A DNA stretch of 64,000 nt, taken from NCBI RefSeq assembly GCF_963662255.1, contig NC_085048.1, forward strand, positions 99,988,229 through 100,052,228, in the 5' to 3' direction. The stretch is from Cinclus cinclus. Lineage: Eukaryota > Chordata > Aves > Passeriformes > Cinclidae. The translations under genes and the position numbers were made by a program. Shown here piece by piece: positions 25,421-38,270 of the stretch. The first letter of the stretch is position 1; each line of letters opens with the position of its first letter. The notes below the pieces were generated by a model. The model worked only from the letters and a program-made list of their open reading frames with translations, did not search any database and had not been told where the DNA came from.

Positions 25421-28400
25421 TATTCCCCATCTTAAGCTCTGTGCTGCAGCTTGACCTCAGTCAGTCCCTTGCTTTTGTGTACTCTGGTTGGCCACTGATA
25501 TTTTTTTTAAACTCTGAACAGTGCCTGCTTGATGGACTGTAAGGTCAGCCTTTCAAAATACTGTGCTCAAAAAAATCTCTTTCTACACACTGGAAACACA
25601 AATGAAATGGAGCACCAAGAAGCAACCATAACTGGTCTTTATTGCTGACTCCTCTTGGCTAGTTGGCAAGGAGGAAAGGATGTTTCTCTCAGACCTTTTT
25701 TACATCCCTGTCCTGATTTTTCCAGTAGAAAATTGTGAGCACATGAGTTCAGCAGAGAGCCCCAGGGAACGGGAATCTCCATAGGGACATAAGGACAATA
25801 ATCCAATATTATTAATGACAATCAGAACAGATACCACATAATTTAGCCCACAAGAGTTTGGTAAAAGAATTACTCTTAGCTGTTGAGCTTCCCAAGGATG
25901 GGGGAAAAGCATTATTTTTTGTAAGAAAAAAACCTCCCAGTGCTTCAAAATCCCATAGGAAATAGGAAATAACTGTAAGAAAACAGAGCAGACCAGGTCT
26001 TCCTTGGTGATCTGGTGCATGAGCAGAAGCACATCAGCTTATAGAGAGGCAGACATGTAGCTGCAGGTGGTCTGGCCCAAGGATTTTTAGCACCTACTGG
26101 TGTGGCTCTCTGAGATGCTGCAAGGACCTGGAAACCTTTGTGTTCAAGCGGGAATAGCTCAAAAAGCAAGAGCAAGCCCAGGACTCCATCAAGGAAGCAT
26201 CAAAGCTGAATATCTGTAAATGTGAGCTGCCTCTGGGGGTGGTTACAACAGAAAATGTGAGCCTGGAAAGCAGGAGGAGATGCCATGCTCAGCTCTTCTG
26301 GCAAGGAATTGTAGTAACCTCCTTCAGGGATGGGGCCCTTTGATCTTATACTTCAGAGAAGTTCTGGCAGGCACATGGTCTGAGCCACTGCTGAGATTGG
26401 AGGCAAACAGCAGCCTTACTGATATCCAGGTGTTGTTGATGGAGAGCTGTCTTTGACCAGGGAACACTGAAACAAGGCAGACCTGGTCAGAGCCAGTAAG
26501 ATCTGATCTGCTGCCTCTGATTTGGTGAGGGGTGAACTGTGGTGGAGGAAAAACTGTAGGAAAGAGGCAGGTGAGTTTGCAGCAGGGCTTGTCCCTTCAG
26601 GAGAGCTGTGGCTCACATCCTCTTCACATCAGCAGCCAGGAGTGGCTACTCCCAGCCAGGGCAGAGCATCTGCTGGGGCTTTCCCTGCTGCCAGCCAAGG
26701 GACGCTTTCCATGATGGGCAAATATGAGCAAGCAGGGCGAGACTGGCTCTGCTGTGAGGTGAAAGCATGATGGGTGGGAAGCACGTGGGTTGCAAACCAC
26801 TGCCTGCCTCATTCACTGGGGACCTGACCTTCAGAGGGTCTATGGTAGTCATGGAAAACATAAGGCACCTCTACCTTGAAGCAGGCTTAACTTTCCTTGA
26901 TCAAACACTGGCCTTCCACTGGTTCTTGTGGTACCCAAATTGTGCCATGCTGGATGCCCTCACAACTCAGCTGCTTCTCTGGTTGGAAGAGGAGGCTTTG
27001 TAGGGATTCTTCTTCAGATTCCTTGCCCCAGAAAACTCTATCACTCTTTAAAAAATCTGTTTGAAAGAGATAAAATATTAAAAGAGGTGGAATGCTGAGC
27101 AGATGCAGCTCTTGCTTTGGTTTTAATGGCCTTAAGAAGCCATACTAGAAAAAAAAGAAAGGAGTTGTTTCCAGGAGAAGTTGTCCAATGTCCCAACTTT
27201 ATTTCCTTTCCTGTATCATAAAAGCTGTTCTTTGATAAAAACTATCATTAAAAAACCCTGCAGTCTTATCTTTTTTCTGATTAATTTTAATGTTATAAAT
27301 CCAGATGAGGAAGGGGATGCTTAAAAAGCAAATGTCTGTATTTTCTCATATAAACATATTGTTCTCAGGAAGACACTTTCTTCTTTAACAAGGGTCTTTC
27401 TGTTAGAAAACCATTTCTTAGCTTTGCCCTGACAGCCCACTTGTCAGCATGGAGAAACTGAGAGGCCAGACTGGAGCTGGATAATGTTGGTATTAAGAGG
27501 GCAATTGTCTTTCTAACTTGGCTATGCCAAGCAATTCCCTCCCATTCTCCTGATCCCCCCTTCAGAGCTCCAAGGCAGCTGCTAGCTTGTGGCACATTTC
27601 TTTTCCTAGATGTTACCTTGGGGCTTCTGCACCACCCCTCCACCTCCCTCCCCCAATTACTAGGATGCTTGAACTCATTTCTGACTGTGATATTGCAAAT
27701 GTAGATGGGCTGGGCTGCATTTTTACTGTTCAAAGCTGCTGATTCAAAGCTCGCTGAAGGCAGGAACGATTTGCTGTTGATGTCAGTGGTCTCTGAAGCA
27801 GGCACTGTAACTGCTAATTTTTATTCCAGGCAATTGAGGTTAAAATTGCATTTTATTTTAGAAGTAAAGTGCTCAGCCAGGTCCACTGGCTGCTGAGCAG
27901 CCAAAACAAGGATCCTACTTTAGCCAGGGTTTTGTACCCTGGTGCAAAGTGTGCCTTCTTCAACCTGGCAACTTTCTGTCTGCTACTGTCCTGTGTCCTC
28001 TCCGTGCTATGGGGTGCTGGTCCCCACTGCATGACCCATGGATCCCACACCCTGGTTTTGAGCACTGTGGAGTTGCATGGGAATGTGCTGCTTTTGGGGT
28101 TGCTCAGGGGCTTTTTTCCTGCCTTGGGAAATTTTTTAATACCCTTGTAAATACAGGAAGCTCCAAGAGAAGCACCAAATGCTTAGTTTTGTGACAAAGT
28201 CACAGACACCAGACAGCTGCCAGGGGAGCAGAACCCAGGAGCAGTTTGTGAGTAAAAAAGTATGTATAGGTACTTACATGAGTACAAGTTCCCATTGTGG
28301 GGGCCAAGCTGCAAGGGAGAAGCTGCCAGGGAAGGTGTGTGAGATTTGGGTGGCTGTTTCACTGGGAAGAATTACAGACTCATTGGGACCAGACCTATTA

Positions 28401-31400
28401 TTTGACTTTCCTTGCGCTTCATATAAAAGCTAACAGGATTTTCTTTTCCACCAACTTCCGTGGGCTTTGGATCAGGATCTTTGTGCCTGCAGGGTTATCT
28501 CAGTTTCCTGGAACTCTTTCACTATTTGAATTTGCTAAGCATATTTACTGCCAGGCTGCTTTCTTCTTTAACTCCCGCTGGCTGATTGCAAAAACTTTTT
28601 GTTCCTGGCAGCTGTTGGTACAGGAGCAGCATAACTCTCTCAAAATTGGCTGTGCACGTCCCTGGGAGTCCCCTTCTCCAGCTGACCTCACGTAAATCTT
28701 GAAACTTCACAAGACTGACTATGGACTTACCCCTTGCAAATTATTTGGTGCAGTTAGAGAAGGTTCAGGAGCATCAGGCAGCATTATTGATATTTTTCCT
28801 GTCTTTTTGAGCCTCAGACAGCCTTTCACAAAGAGATGGAAGAGATGTTTGCTGTGAGTTTATTCCCTGTTTATTTGTTTGGTCACATGAAGAAGACAGA
28901 ACATTCAGCTGGCTGAATTAACAAAGTAGCCTCATCAGTACACTCAATGAATAAATAAGCATGGGTAAATCAAATGTTCTGATTGGCTATTATTAAATGA
29001 GGAGAATTTTCTAGTGGAAGCCCTGGCTGTAGGTGTTCAGCCCTTTCTGAAGAACAGAAGAACCTGGCCTGACATTAAACAATAGAGGAACCTAGAGTGA
29101 GGGGATAGTTTGGAGAGCAGAGGCTAGTGCAGGGATAGGTCTGAGCCATTGTGGAGCTTGTGGATCCTCCTCCTTGGATCCCCATCAGATGACGGAGAGC
29201 CATCACTGAAAACACCAACCTTCCACCTAGTAGCACAGGTGCTGATGGTTAAGTAAGGCTGTGATAATCATGACAGTGCCCTCAGTAATACCTACAGACT
29301 TAGGTATTGGAAAAAAGTCTGTGACTTCCTTTTCCACTTGAACTAGGGCAGGTTTACAAGTACCTGTTCTTTTTTTTAGGCATTGATGGAAACATGACAC
29401 TTTTAGGAAAATGCATCTCATCCAGGAGTCAAGACAAGTCTTTAAAATACAAATAGGAGTGGAGGCAGCAATGCAGACAAGCTTTACATTGTATTTCTCT
29501 CGAGTACACAGAGTCAAAGTACAGCTTGCAGTATAAATATACATGTGTGTGTATATAACCAGGACGGCTGAGAAAAAGTCTCAGAAGTGTAACTCCCTGC
29601 CCTCTGTTAAGTTTTAAGCATGTGCTGCTATGTCAGAGAGACTCCAAAATGTGTTATTTGAAAGGATTCACTGCAGGGGCTCTTAAAGATAATCTTGGCA
29701 CCTATGGGATATCTAAATGTTTGGATTTTACAACGTTGTTCTTTATAAGCCATTCTCAGAAGCTAATTAGGCTCTATGAAGAGATTTGCAAGAATCTCTC
29801 CCCCGGCAGTGGAAATGGGAAGCACTTCTGCTGGCTGGGAGGGATCCATGGTCAGGTCCCAGGAGGAATGGACTCGCCAAAGGCCATTGTCTACCGGAGG
29901 GCTCTGCTGTCTCAGAGCACTTCAAACTGACCAGAGTCATGATGACCTGATTTCCAGCTTTCCCATTCAACCTCCTTTGCTCCAGTTTTACTTTTAAGGC
30001 CCTTGTCAAATACCAAATAACACTGCCCCTTGCCAAGGCGACTGTTGGCCAAAAGTCCTCTTTTAATGCAAGCTGAAGGTTTTCCAGTGCTCAGGGCCAT
30101 GCTGGGAGAGCAGAGCCCAAGCTGAGTGGCTAGGGATGTGCCTTCCCCTCCAAGGCAGGTGTTGTTTCAGCACATCTGGAAAACAAGGAGATAGCAGAAT
30201 GGTGTCAGGCCAGGCGGGAGTCACTGGTGTGTGAGGTGGTGCAGAAGTATCCAGAGAACTTAAAATGTGAGGAGCAAATGAGTCAAGCACAGGGATGGCA
30301 CAAGCAACCACCCTGGAGTGTCAATTCTCCTACGCCATAGTGGGGGGAAAACAGACACTTCTGGCAAACCTGAAAATGGATTTTGAATTCCTCCACAACT
30401 TCCAGCTTCTTCCTGCACACCCAAAGACTTTCCCCAGTCCCAAACAGCATGTTTTGACACTCCAACATGAACCTTCACATTGTGCTGCTGCAGCAAGGTT
30501 TGGGGCTTGCTTTGACCCACATTCAGCAACAGATTCAAGCCCCTCACCTGGCCAAAATGTCAGCCTGGTACCTGGATGTAATTGTACATGTACATGGAGA
30601 AGAGTTGTTGTTGTTTTTTGTTTGGTTGGTTGTTTTGGTTTTTTTAATTTCCTAATATAAAAATCCATTTTCTGCTCAGAGGCAGGATTCTGAGTACAAA
30701 GTGCTGTGTGCAGCCAGAGAGCACAGCATGTTCTTGGACAGCAATGTGTAGGTACATGACTTTGCTTTAAGGAGACTAATTCAGAGCTAGGATTTACCTT
30801 GGCATTATTCAGTGGCACCTCACACACAGATTTTAACCCCAAGTCTGAGGTTTCCAGCTACATATTTTGGAAGAGAAACTGCTTTAAAAATTACAATTTA
30901 TTTTTTTTTCTCCTTTTGTTTCTCTTCTTCTTTTTTTCTTCTTTTTCTCCTGCTTCTTTGCATAGATAACCATCCCTAGGTGTGTGTTTTTAGAGACCTT
31001 CTGATACATGGCAAATCCCAGGACATTTAAAGTAAGTTGGTTTGTTTTTTTTCTTTCCTGCAGAGACCGAGAGGGGTTGTCGGCCCTTTACAAAGTCCTC
31101 TTTGCAACAGTGGGTGTGTGTTGGATGCCTGTACCCAGCAAGAGAAATTCACTCGAAGATTCATGTGGAGCAGAGGAGACTTAAAGTGACATGGAAATGA
31201 AGAGGTTGAACAAAATGCAGGTGGAGGGCTTGGCTGCTTTTTGCTGCTGCTCAGGAGCAGAGGAATGAGTGGTGGGGTGGGAGCTATGTTAGTCTAGGTA
31301 CTGTTGAGTTCTGACAGTGAAGGTTTCTGTCCTCCCCATCAGACCAGAGGGATGGCTTCCTATCTTTTCTCCACTGCTGTCTCACAGATCAGTCCCACCT

Positions 31401-34400
31401 TCCATAGGTGTCCCTTTGGTGTCTGTGGGCTGGAGAAATATTCAAACAGGACAAAGGGGAAAAAATTACAAGTTAATTATTTTTTTCCCACATAAATCAA
31501 TCATTTGGCGTGATTAAGGGAGAAGAAAATTCAATATTCTATGAAGGGGTTCTTCTCCTTCAGAAAAATATGCCACTTACAGAGTGTATTTTTTCATGGA
31601 ACAGAAGAAAAACCCCTTCAGCTCTTGGCTTTCCCTTCATGACTCTTGTGCTGGTATTTTGCAGTCCCTCCAAGTGCATCCAAACCTCTGGATGTGGCTC
31701 ACACTTTTCCCCTGTTGGGTCCTGGCTTCAGCCAGGGAAGAAAAGACATTGCACAGGTTTCACTTGGAGGCATGGGGCAATAGGCAGAGTAGCCTTGGGA
31801 ATGTGGGAGAGCCTCAACCAGGGAAGCCTGTCCCTCAACTGAGGTCTGTTTCTTCTAAGCCAGAGGCACTTTGTGGCTTTTTATTGAATGCTGAAAGCGT
31901 AGTGTTGTCTTCTACTTACACTTTGTAGTACTAGCATTCCCAAAACACCTTAAATTCTCTATTTGGGGCCATGCCCTGGGATTTCTCAAAGCTGGGAGCT
32001 GCGCTTGTTCCTGGCTTGTTAGGAGAGCCTTCCTGGGCTGTTTTCAGTTGGATTACAGTTTCCAGATGTTGAGTCAGGCAATGAGCATGAACACTGCTAA
32101 GATCATCCCTGGGACATGGGAAGAGTTCCCTTGATACAGCCAGTGATTGCCCCATTCCAGTCTGCTGGCAGTGGAGCAAGACAGGCTGCACATCCCTGAA
32201 CTAATTCAACACTTCTCAGCTAATTTTTCAAATTCTGATGAAGTTTCTTGCTAAGCTCCTGAGTCACGTAAGTTTGTGTCCAGCCAAACTTTCAAGAGAA
32301 GCACGAATTTTTCTGGACCTAAAGCCAGTTTGGGGATGAGAAGAGGAGGACTCTCCTCCATCCAATGCGGATGGGGAGGGTCTGAAGGGAAGAGGTCACA
32401 GGGGTTTCTTCCTTGCCCAGATGGAAATGCCCTTTCTTCCAAGATGTGCATAACCCTGGTCCTTCAGCCTGGGAACAGGGACACCACGCTGCACAGCGAA
32501 GGATTAGGCAATTTCCTTCCCTTCTCTGGAAGGTGTTTTGATTAGCATAACCATTGTGTTCCCGAATTAGCTTGCTTCCCGCTTTGCCCTCAGGCTGGCT
32601 TTTCTTATTACAACCCTGCCCTGACACAGGGATACAGTTTTCCACTGCAGCATCACAACTCACATCTGGACAGATCTAACCACCCTCAGTCCACCAGCTG
32701 CCCTTTCTGAGCAAACTTAGGCTGATGTTGAGGCTACAGAACGCTGGTGCCACAGCCCTGCAGGTCACCAGTGTATGGAAAACCCCCAACACCCCAAAAT
32801 GTTTTTGTGAGGTTTGAGGCGACCGTGGTATGTGCTGGATGGAGACCAGCAGCAGACAGGACATGGGTGCATCTGCTCACTGTCATTGTGGCAGAGGAAA
32901 TGTTAACTTCTGGCACAGGCTGAGGTGCATATCCTGCACATCCCTGGTACCTCAAGCCATCCTAAATTGGGTCTGAGTCTGTCCAGCACATCCTCTGCCA
33001 GTCACTCACCTGTTCCTGCTTTCCTTCTGCCAGGAATTGTTCCCAACTGAAACAATGCAAAGTTATGGGAAAGAATTAACAGGAGAATGCAAAATATTTT
33101 CCAAGTGCCAGCAAGACAGACAGACACACACAGAGAAAATAATCAGGGGCCCCTGATTTAATGGCTCTTGAGTGCAGGAGCGTGCAAGCATGCATGAAGA
33201 CCCTGGTTGGCAGATATCTTTGGTGTCAAGCCTTATCCACAGAACGTTCATTGGGGGGTCTGAAATCAGATGGTTTTAACACTCCTTCACTGCTGGCTGA
33301 GCCACAAGGGGTGATGTAGCTTCATGACCTTCCCTCTGTGGACATGAAACTGTTTAAGTAAATCCTCTCAGAGAACAGGTTTAAGTTCTGCTTAAAATAT
33401 CTCCAGTGAGGGATGGAAGAACGGATAAAGCACATGGATATTTGACCTTGCCCCATTACAGACCACATTTGTCGTCATGCCTTTGAGATGGCCCAGAGCA
33501 ATATTCTACCAGTTTTAGATGGGCTACCTGAATGGGAGCTCAGTTATGGCCACGAGGGCAAAAGGAAGGATGCCACGATGAGTCCAGTGGGCAACACAGG
33601 AAATATGTGGGGAGGAAAGAAAGAGTTTCCATTCTCAAACCCTTCATCAGCTGATTTAACTCCAAGCTCCTTACCAATCTACTTCTCTAACAATACTTCG
33701 ACTGTTGGTGGACCCAAAGATTAACTCATTGAATTTTGGCTTCTGGTGACTGCCTGACTTGTACTCCTCCTGCCAGCATTTGGGGCACCTCACAGAGCAG
33801 AGTTGTCAAGACAGGGGAAGAGCAGAACAGAGATTTAAGGCAAGAACACCAGGAGTGCTCCTGGAAAAATGTTATTTTACAAACAACCAGGGTAAAGCCC
33901 AGCTGCTGAGACACAGGGATTTAGTGTCTGCTGGGAACTGGGCTCTGGCTGCTAGCCCACCGGTGTGGGGTCATCCTGCAGGTCCTGGTTAATATTTCAT
34001 ATTTCAGTGGTATTTTCCAGTCCCATGTGGAGTTAAGTGGAAAAACAATGAGGCTGTGCAGGAGATACATCCTGCTCCAGAAGCAAGTCCAGCTGTGGCA
34101 CAGTGCATGTTCTAACCCAGGCCTTGGCTGTACCATTGTAGAAACATGGGTGAGGAGGGATCCAGAAGCTCTTGCCACCATGTCCCTGCACTTTGCTCTG
34201 CTGTAGCATCCACCTCTAATTTCCATCCCTAGAGCAGAGCTACTGCTTATTAAACCCAGACCAACAAGGGCTTGGCAAGGCATGCAGGCTGGGAGGAAAC
34301 ACCAGGGAGCCAAGGGGAGGCCAGACAGACTGATTCCTTATTTTATGAAAAAGGGGGGCTGCTTCCAGAGTCTTCAAAAGGATTAAGTGTGGATGTAGTG

Positions 34401-34549
34401 CTGCTTGGAGGATCAGCCTTGCCAGGAGACAACACAGCATCATGTCCATAGAGCAGGCAGCAGCTGAGTCTGGAGCAAGGGGCTGCTCTGCTTGTTCCTC
34501 CCAGTTTTTTGGTGTATTTCTGCAACAGGACGTATTCCATGGTGGGAGT
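25421..34549. other. Unassigned non-coding stretch
   Basis: No identifiable gene. It includes a T/C-rich patch near 30901-30960 and the exon-like segment at 31064-31184 listed separately. Other open frames are short, overlap on both strands and have no family resemblance. Confidence 0.5.
31064..31184 (+). other. Exon-like segment of unknown identity
   Basis: A strong acceptor-like motif (long T/C tract then CTGCAG, ending at 31063) precedes a stretch with several CpGs. Two frames stay open for about 40 codons before stops at 31182-31184 and 31187-31189. There is no recognised protein family, no visible donor-linked partner exon and no nearby polyadenylation signal. It may be a terminal exon of an unrecognised transcript, a lncRNA exon or chance. 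Confidence 0.15.
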
Positions 34550-34571
34550 GGGGGGGGGGGGGGGGGGGGGG
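34550..34571. repeat. 22-nt G homopolymer
   Basis: An uninterrupted run of 22 Gs followed by GAGAAAGGGG purine sequence. Such runs are length-polymorphic and error-prone in sequencing, so the exact length should not be trusted. Confidence 0.95.
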
Positions 34572-37300
34572 AGAAAGGGGGGCAAGCACCTCTACTCCTC
34601 CATGAGGGCACCACTAAGGCCAGGCAGAGCTCCCTTCTCTCCTGTAAGAAAGCATGAGCTATGCCTGTCTGTGTGCTCAGCCACAGCCTGGATGTGGATC
34701 TCATGGGGATGGCACAAAGCACTTGGTCACAGTCCTGGATGGCTCCCCAGGTGGGATTTCATGGTCGTCTTTGCACAACTGAGCCTGGAACTTCAGAAGG
34801 AGCTGGGCTGCAGGGGACTTCAGGGAGTCCTGCAGACCTTGTGGCACTGTTTGTTTGATGACTGCTGTGCCGAGCTAAAAATACTCCAGCTATGGTTAGG
34901 AGTTCAGGATAACTAATATACCCAGTGGAAAGATTTGGAGCAATTCCAGGGCTAAACAACAGCTTTTTCACCAACAGCCAAAGACTAGTGGATGCAAAAA
35001 TAACTAGAAACTGAAAAACTTGAGCTGGAGCAAGAAATTTTCAAACTGAACCCAAAAAACTTTCTAGTAGTGAAGACGATCATGGAAAATTGTCAGTGCT
35101 TTGGTTGTTTTAACAACAGGGTACACAGACCTCTGGATTTAGGCTGGATTCTGCCTCTGGGCAGGAGCTGGGAGAATTTAGTATTTAAGGAGGATGCCTT
35201 CATTATGAAGGTGAACTCAAATTACACTGATAATATGTTATCCCAGTGGTCTGGATGAACAGCATACATGCAGAGGCAAATGACATGATGGGAGGTATCC
35301 ACTTGATGTCTTATAAAGTGAGGGGAAAAACCCATGAACGGACCAATGGTGACTGAGGGTGCTGGGAAGAAGGCTGTGGAAACAGAGAGCTTCCCACACA
35401 GGGGTTGGGGAACAGAGGCCACGCAAGAATTTTAGGCCTCTCTCTACAGACCCCAAACACAGATGGGGAAAGAGCAGAGGGAGCAGTCCCCTGAGCACAT
35501 CTGTGCCATGGTGGCAGAGGACACCCAAGCTCACATCTCTGCCTGGGATTTCTCCCCACATTGTGCATTTCCTCTTTGCTCTGCCCTTATTATTTGTTCC
35601 ACACTGAAGCAGACACTCAATTGTTCCTTTGGCTGGAGGTGGTGAGAGTGAGTCCATCTCTCCATGGCCTGGGTGCTTGGCTGGGGCTGTGCATGCCCAT
35701 CCCTGTCCCAGTGAAGTATTCACTGCCTTGCTAAGACAGCTTGAGAGAGCCCAGCCTCAGGTCTCTCACACCCAGAAGGCATGAGAGAACACCCATGGCC
35801 CCCCAGGATGCTCATGGCAAGGCAGGGGGCTGGAAGGGGTGCCTGACTATATGCCCCACCACAAATATTGCCAGGGAAATGGGGAATCACAGAGCTTGGG
35901 ATATAGGTGCTGTTTAGCCCCTGCATTCCTGCATCCAAGTGCTTTGGTTTAGAGAAGGTTCTTGGGGAATCTAATTAGCTGATGATCGATCTCAGGTGGA
36001 CTGAGGCAGGAATGGATCCCAAACCTTTATGCCTTTGCCTGGAGGTGTCATGGCCATCACAGGTTTTCCCAGACCAGGTCCTGCTCAAAGTGGGGAGCCC
36101 TGCCCTGCCCCCAGAAAACCCCCAGAAAGAGCCTCCAAGTCCTCATGAGTGCCGAGAAGTGTTTGTGCCCATTCCAGGTCCCCTTGCAGAAGCTGTTATC
36201 ATAATTAGCTGAAATGTTTCTCCATTAGGCATGGTTTTCCTCTTCTCCCACCACCTCAGCCTTCATGAAATAGTCACTTATTCTCCCCTTGCTCTTGTGT
36301 CAAGATGTACCAGGCTGCGGGCAGGACCTGCTGCCCTCCCTAGCCTGGCCTCAATAGCCCAGCTTGTTCTTCGTGCAGGGGATGACAATCCAGTGGCAGC
36401 TGATGTAAATCCCAGGAACAACACTGAGAGCACTCCCAATGGCCACCCGCTGAGAAGATCTGGCCACTGAAATACAGTAACGTTTATGTGTCAAGCCAGG
36501 AGACTGGAAGATCCCAGCAGCCTGTGGGATGTGATGGTGAATTATCACTCCGTCACAGACACATTTTTTAACAGATTCCTTTCTTACTCCACAGCCAGTG
36601 CAGAAGCTTCATTGTGCACCACAATGTGGCCAAGGAGAATACAGGGTAGGGAAAGTGACAACACTGAGCTTGGCCGCAGGTATGGAGGCATGGGAGGCAT
36701 ATTCCCACACAAGACCAGACCTTTTGTCTGTTTTGGGATAAAAAGTGTAAATGCCACCTGTGTGTTACAGAGCAGGCACCAAACCTCTGCCCTGCCAGAC
36801 CAGCCCTTTTTGCCAACCCTCACCCTCCTGCTTGGTTGAGTGTTGGGGTGCTGGAGTGCTGATTGGTTTTGGACGCATGTTCCTGGGGAGATGGGGCTGA
36901 GGTGGTTCTCATGTTTTTATAACAGGCTGGAAGGGTGCAGCATCTCCTGAAGATGCTCTGGCTCTTCTCCAATGGTTCAGCCTAGCGGCTGGTTCTGACG
37001 TGAAAGGAGTCTCTTCTGACCCATTTCCAGAGAGAAAAGTCCCTCTGGTGTGAACAGGCACTTGACTGATAGATCTTGCCATGGGAGGTCACAAGCAGGC
37101 CAGGAGACACACAGAAAGCATGTGCCAAGATCCTGCGTGGCAGAGCCCACCGTGGCCATGGCTTTCCCCCTGTCCTTGGACCTGCAAGCTGGTGGGTGAC
37201 GGACCAGTCTAAGCGCTGTTTGACCACACAACGCTTGCAAACCCTGAAAAAAAGCTCCCGCCGACGCTAGACATCTTTCGGTCCAATCTGCTCCCTGGTG
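34572..37300. other. Non-coding flank upstream of the CpG island
   Basis: No gene is recognised. The sequence becomes C/G-richer toward the end, with a CCCA-repeat patch at about 37374-37395 just inside the island. Distal regulatory sequence of the downstream gene could lie here, but no specific element can be named. Confidence 0.5.
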
Positions 37301-37680
37301 CTCACACCCAGCCCTTGAGGAGGGCCCCCGGCATGGAGCAGCACACCTACCGCCGGCTTGGGGCTCCGCAGATCCCCCACCCACCCACCCACCTTCTTCC
37401 CGCTGTGCCCCGGGGATGACGCTGACACCCCGGGCAAGGCCGGCGGGCAGCCACGGCCGGCGCACACCGATCCCCGGCAGCTCAGCCCGGGGACAAAGCT
37501 CCACGGGTCTTTCCCCTGTCCCGGGCGCTGCGACGGAGGAACCGTGAGGGACAGCGGGGCAGCCGCCTTCCCTCGCGGGGAGGGCCCGGCCTCCGCCCCG
37601 CCCCGCCCCGCCCCTCCCGGCCCAGCCCGGCCCGGCCCGGCCCGCCGCGCTGAGTGGGCCCCGCGGCGCGGAGCGGCGGG

Positions 37681-37780
37681 CGGGACACCGCGGGGCGGGG
37701 CGGGACACCGCGGGGCGGGGCGGGACACCGCGGGGCGGGGCGGGACACCGCGGGGCGGGGCGGGACACCGCGGGGCGGGG
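37681..37780. repeat. 20-bp GC-box tandem repeat in promoter
   Basis: Five perfect copies of CGGGACACCGCGGGGCGGGG followed by a degenerate CGGGA triplication. Each copy contains GGGGCGGGG, the core recognised by Sp1/KLF factors, so the array places regularly spaced GC boxes about two helical turns apart. It ends about 75 bp before the exon 1 donor, in core or proximal promoter position. Copy number is likely polymorphic. Confidence 0.97.
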
Positions 37781-37857
37781 CGGGACGGGACGGGACGCGG
37801 CGGCCGAGCCCGGCGAGACAGCGGCGGAAAGTGCCACGACTTCACACGGCTTCGGCG
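37781..37857 (+). other. RRBP1: RRBP1 exon 1 (non-coding, 3' end supported)
   Basis: The 3' boundary is set by a donor, GCG|GTGAGA, at 37858. The 5' end is not visible; transcription probably starts within or just downstream of the GC-box array, so the start given is nominal. The visible leader has no ATG, so no upstream open reading frame precedes the start codon in exon 2. The assignment rests on position, CpG context and the need for a leader exon before the exon 2 acceptor. Confidence 0.6.
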
Positions 37858-38259
37858 GTGAGAAGGGACCGCGACCTGGCACGGGCGGGTAGGGGCGGCG
37901 GCAGCCTTTCCTTTTCCTTTTCCCCCGGCCCCTTCCCCGGCCACCGCTTCCGTGATCCCCCTGCTCTCGCCCCGCGCTGCGAGCGGGACCCCCCTCCCGG
38001 CGCTGCCCCGGCCCCGGCGCTCGGTGCACTCGGAGGGGGCTGGGACCCCCGAGCCGCGGCCCCGGCCGGAGCCGTGTCCCGCGGGGAGCGGCGCGGGGGA
38101 TCCCGGCCCGGAGTCCGGTCCGTGCGGCGGGGGCCGGGCGGATGAATGGCCCTGAGCGCGGAATGGCGGCGTGTGCGGGCAGGGCGAGGTCCGGGCCCCG
38201 CACTGCCCCCGGCCCCGAGCGCCGTCGTCCTGCCCCAGCGCCGGCCGGATGACAATTAC

Positions 38260-38270
38260 TAATCTGATTA
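38260..38270. promoter_or_regulatory. Palindromic K50-homeodomain-like site
   Basis: TAATCTGATTA is an inverted TAATC/GATTA pair, the arrangement bound by dimers of K50 paired-class homeodomains (OTX, PITX and goosecoid type). It sits in a short AT-rich pocket of the CpG island, about 400 bp downstream of exon 1. An occurrence of an 11-mer may be chance; binding is inferred from the motif alone. Confidence 0.35.

Noticed and set aside
25111..25542. Leu-Pro-Leu repeat open frame
   Set aside because: The same minisatellite in the other strand and frame.
36977..38203. 408-codon minus-strand open frame
   Set aside because: It crosses the CpG island and the GC-box repeat; few stops are expected in such GC-rich DNA, composition is Arg/Pro/Gly/Ala throughout and no domain is visible.
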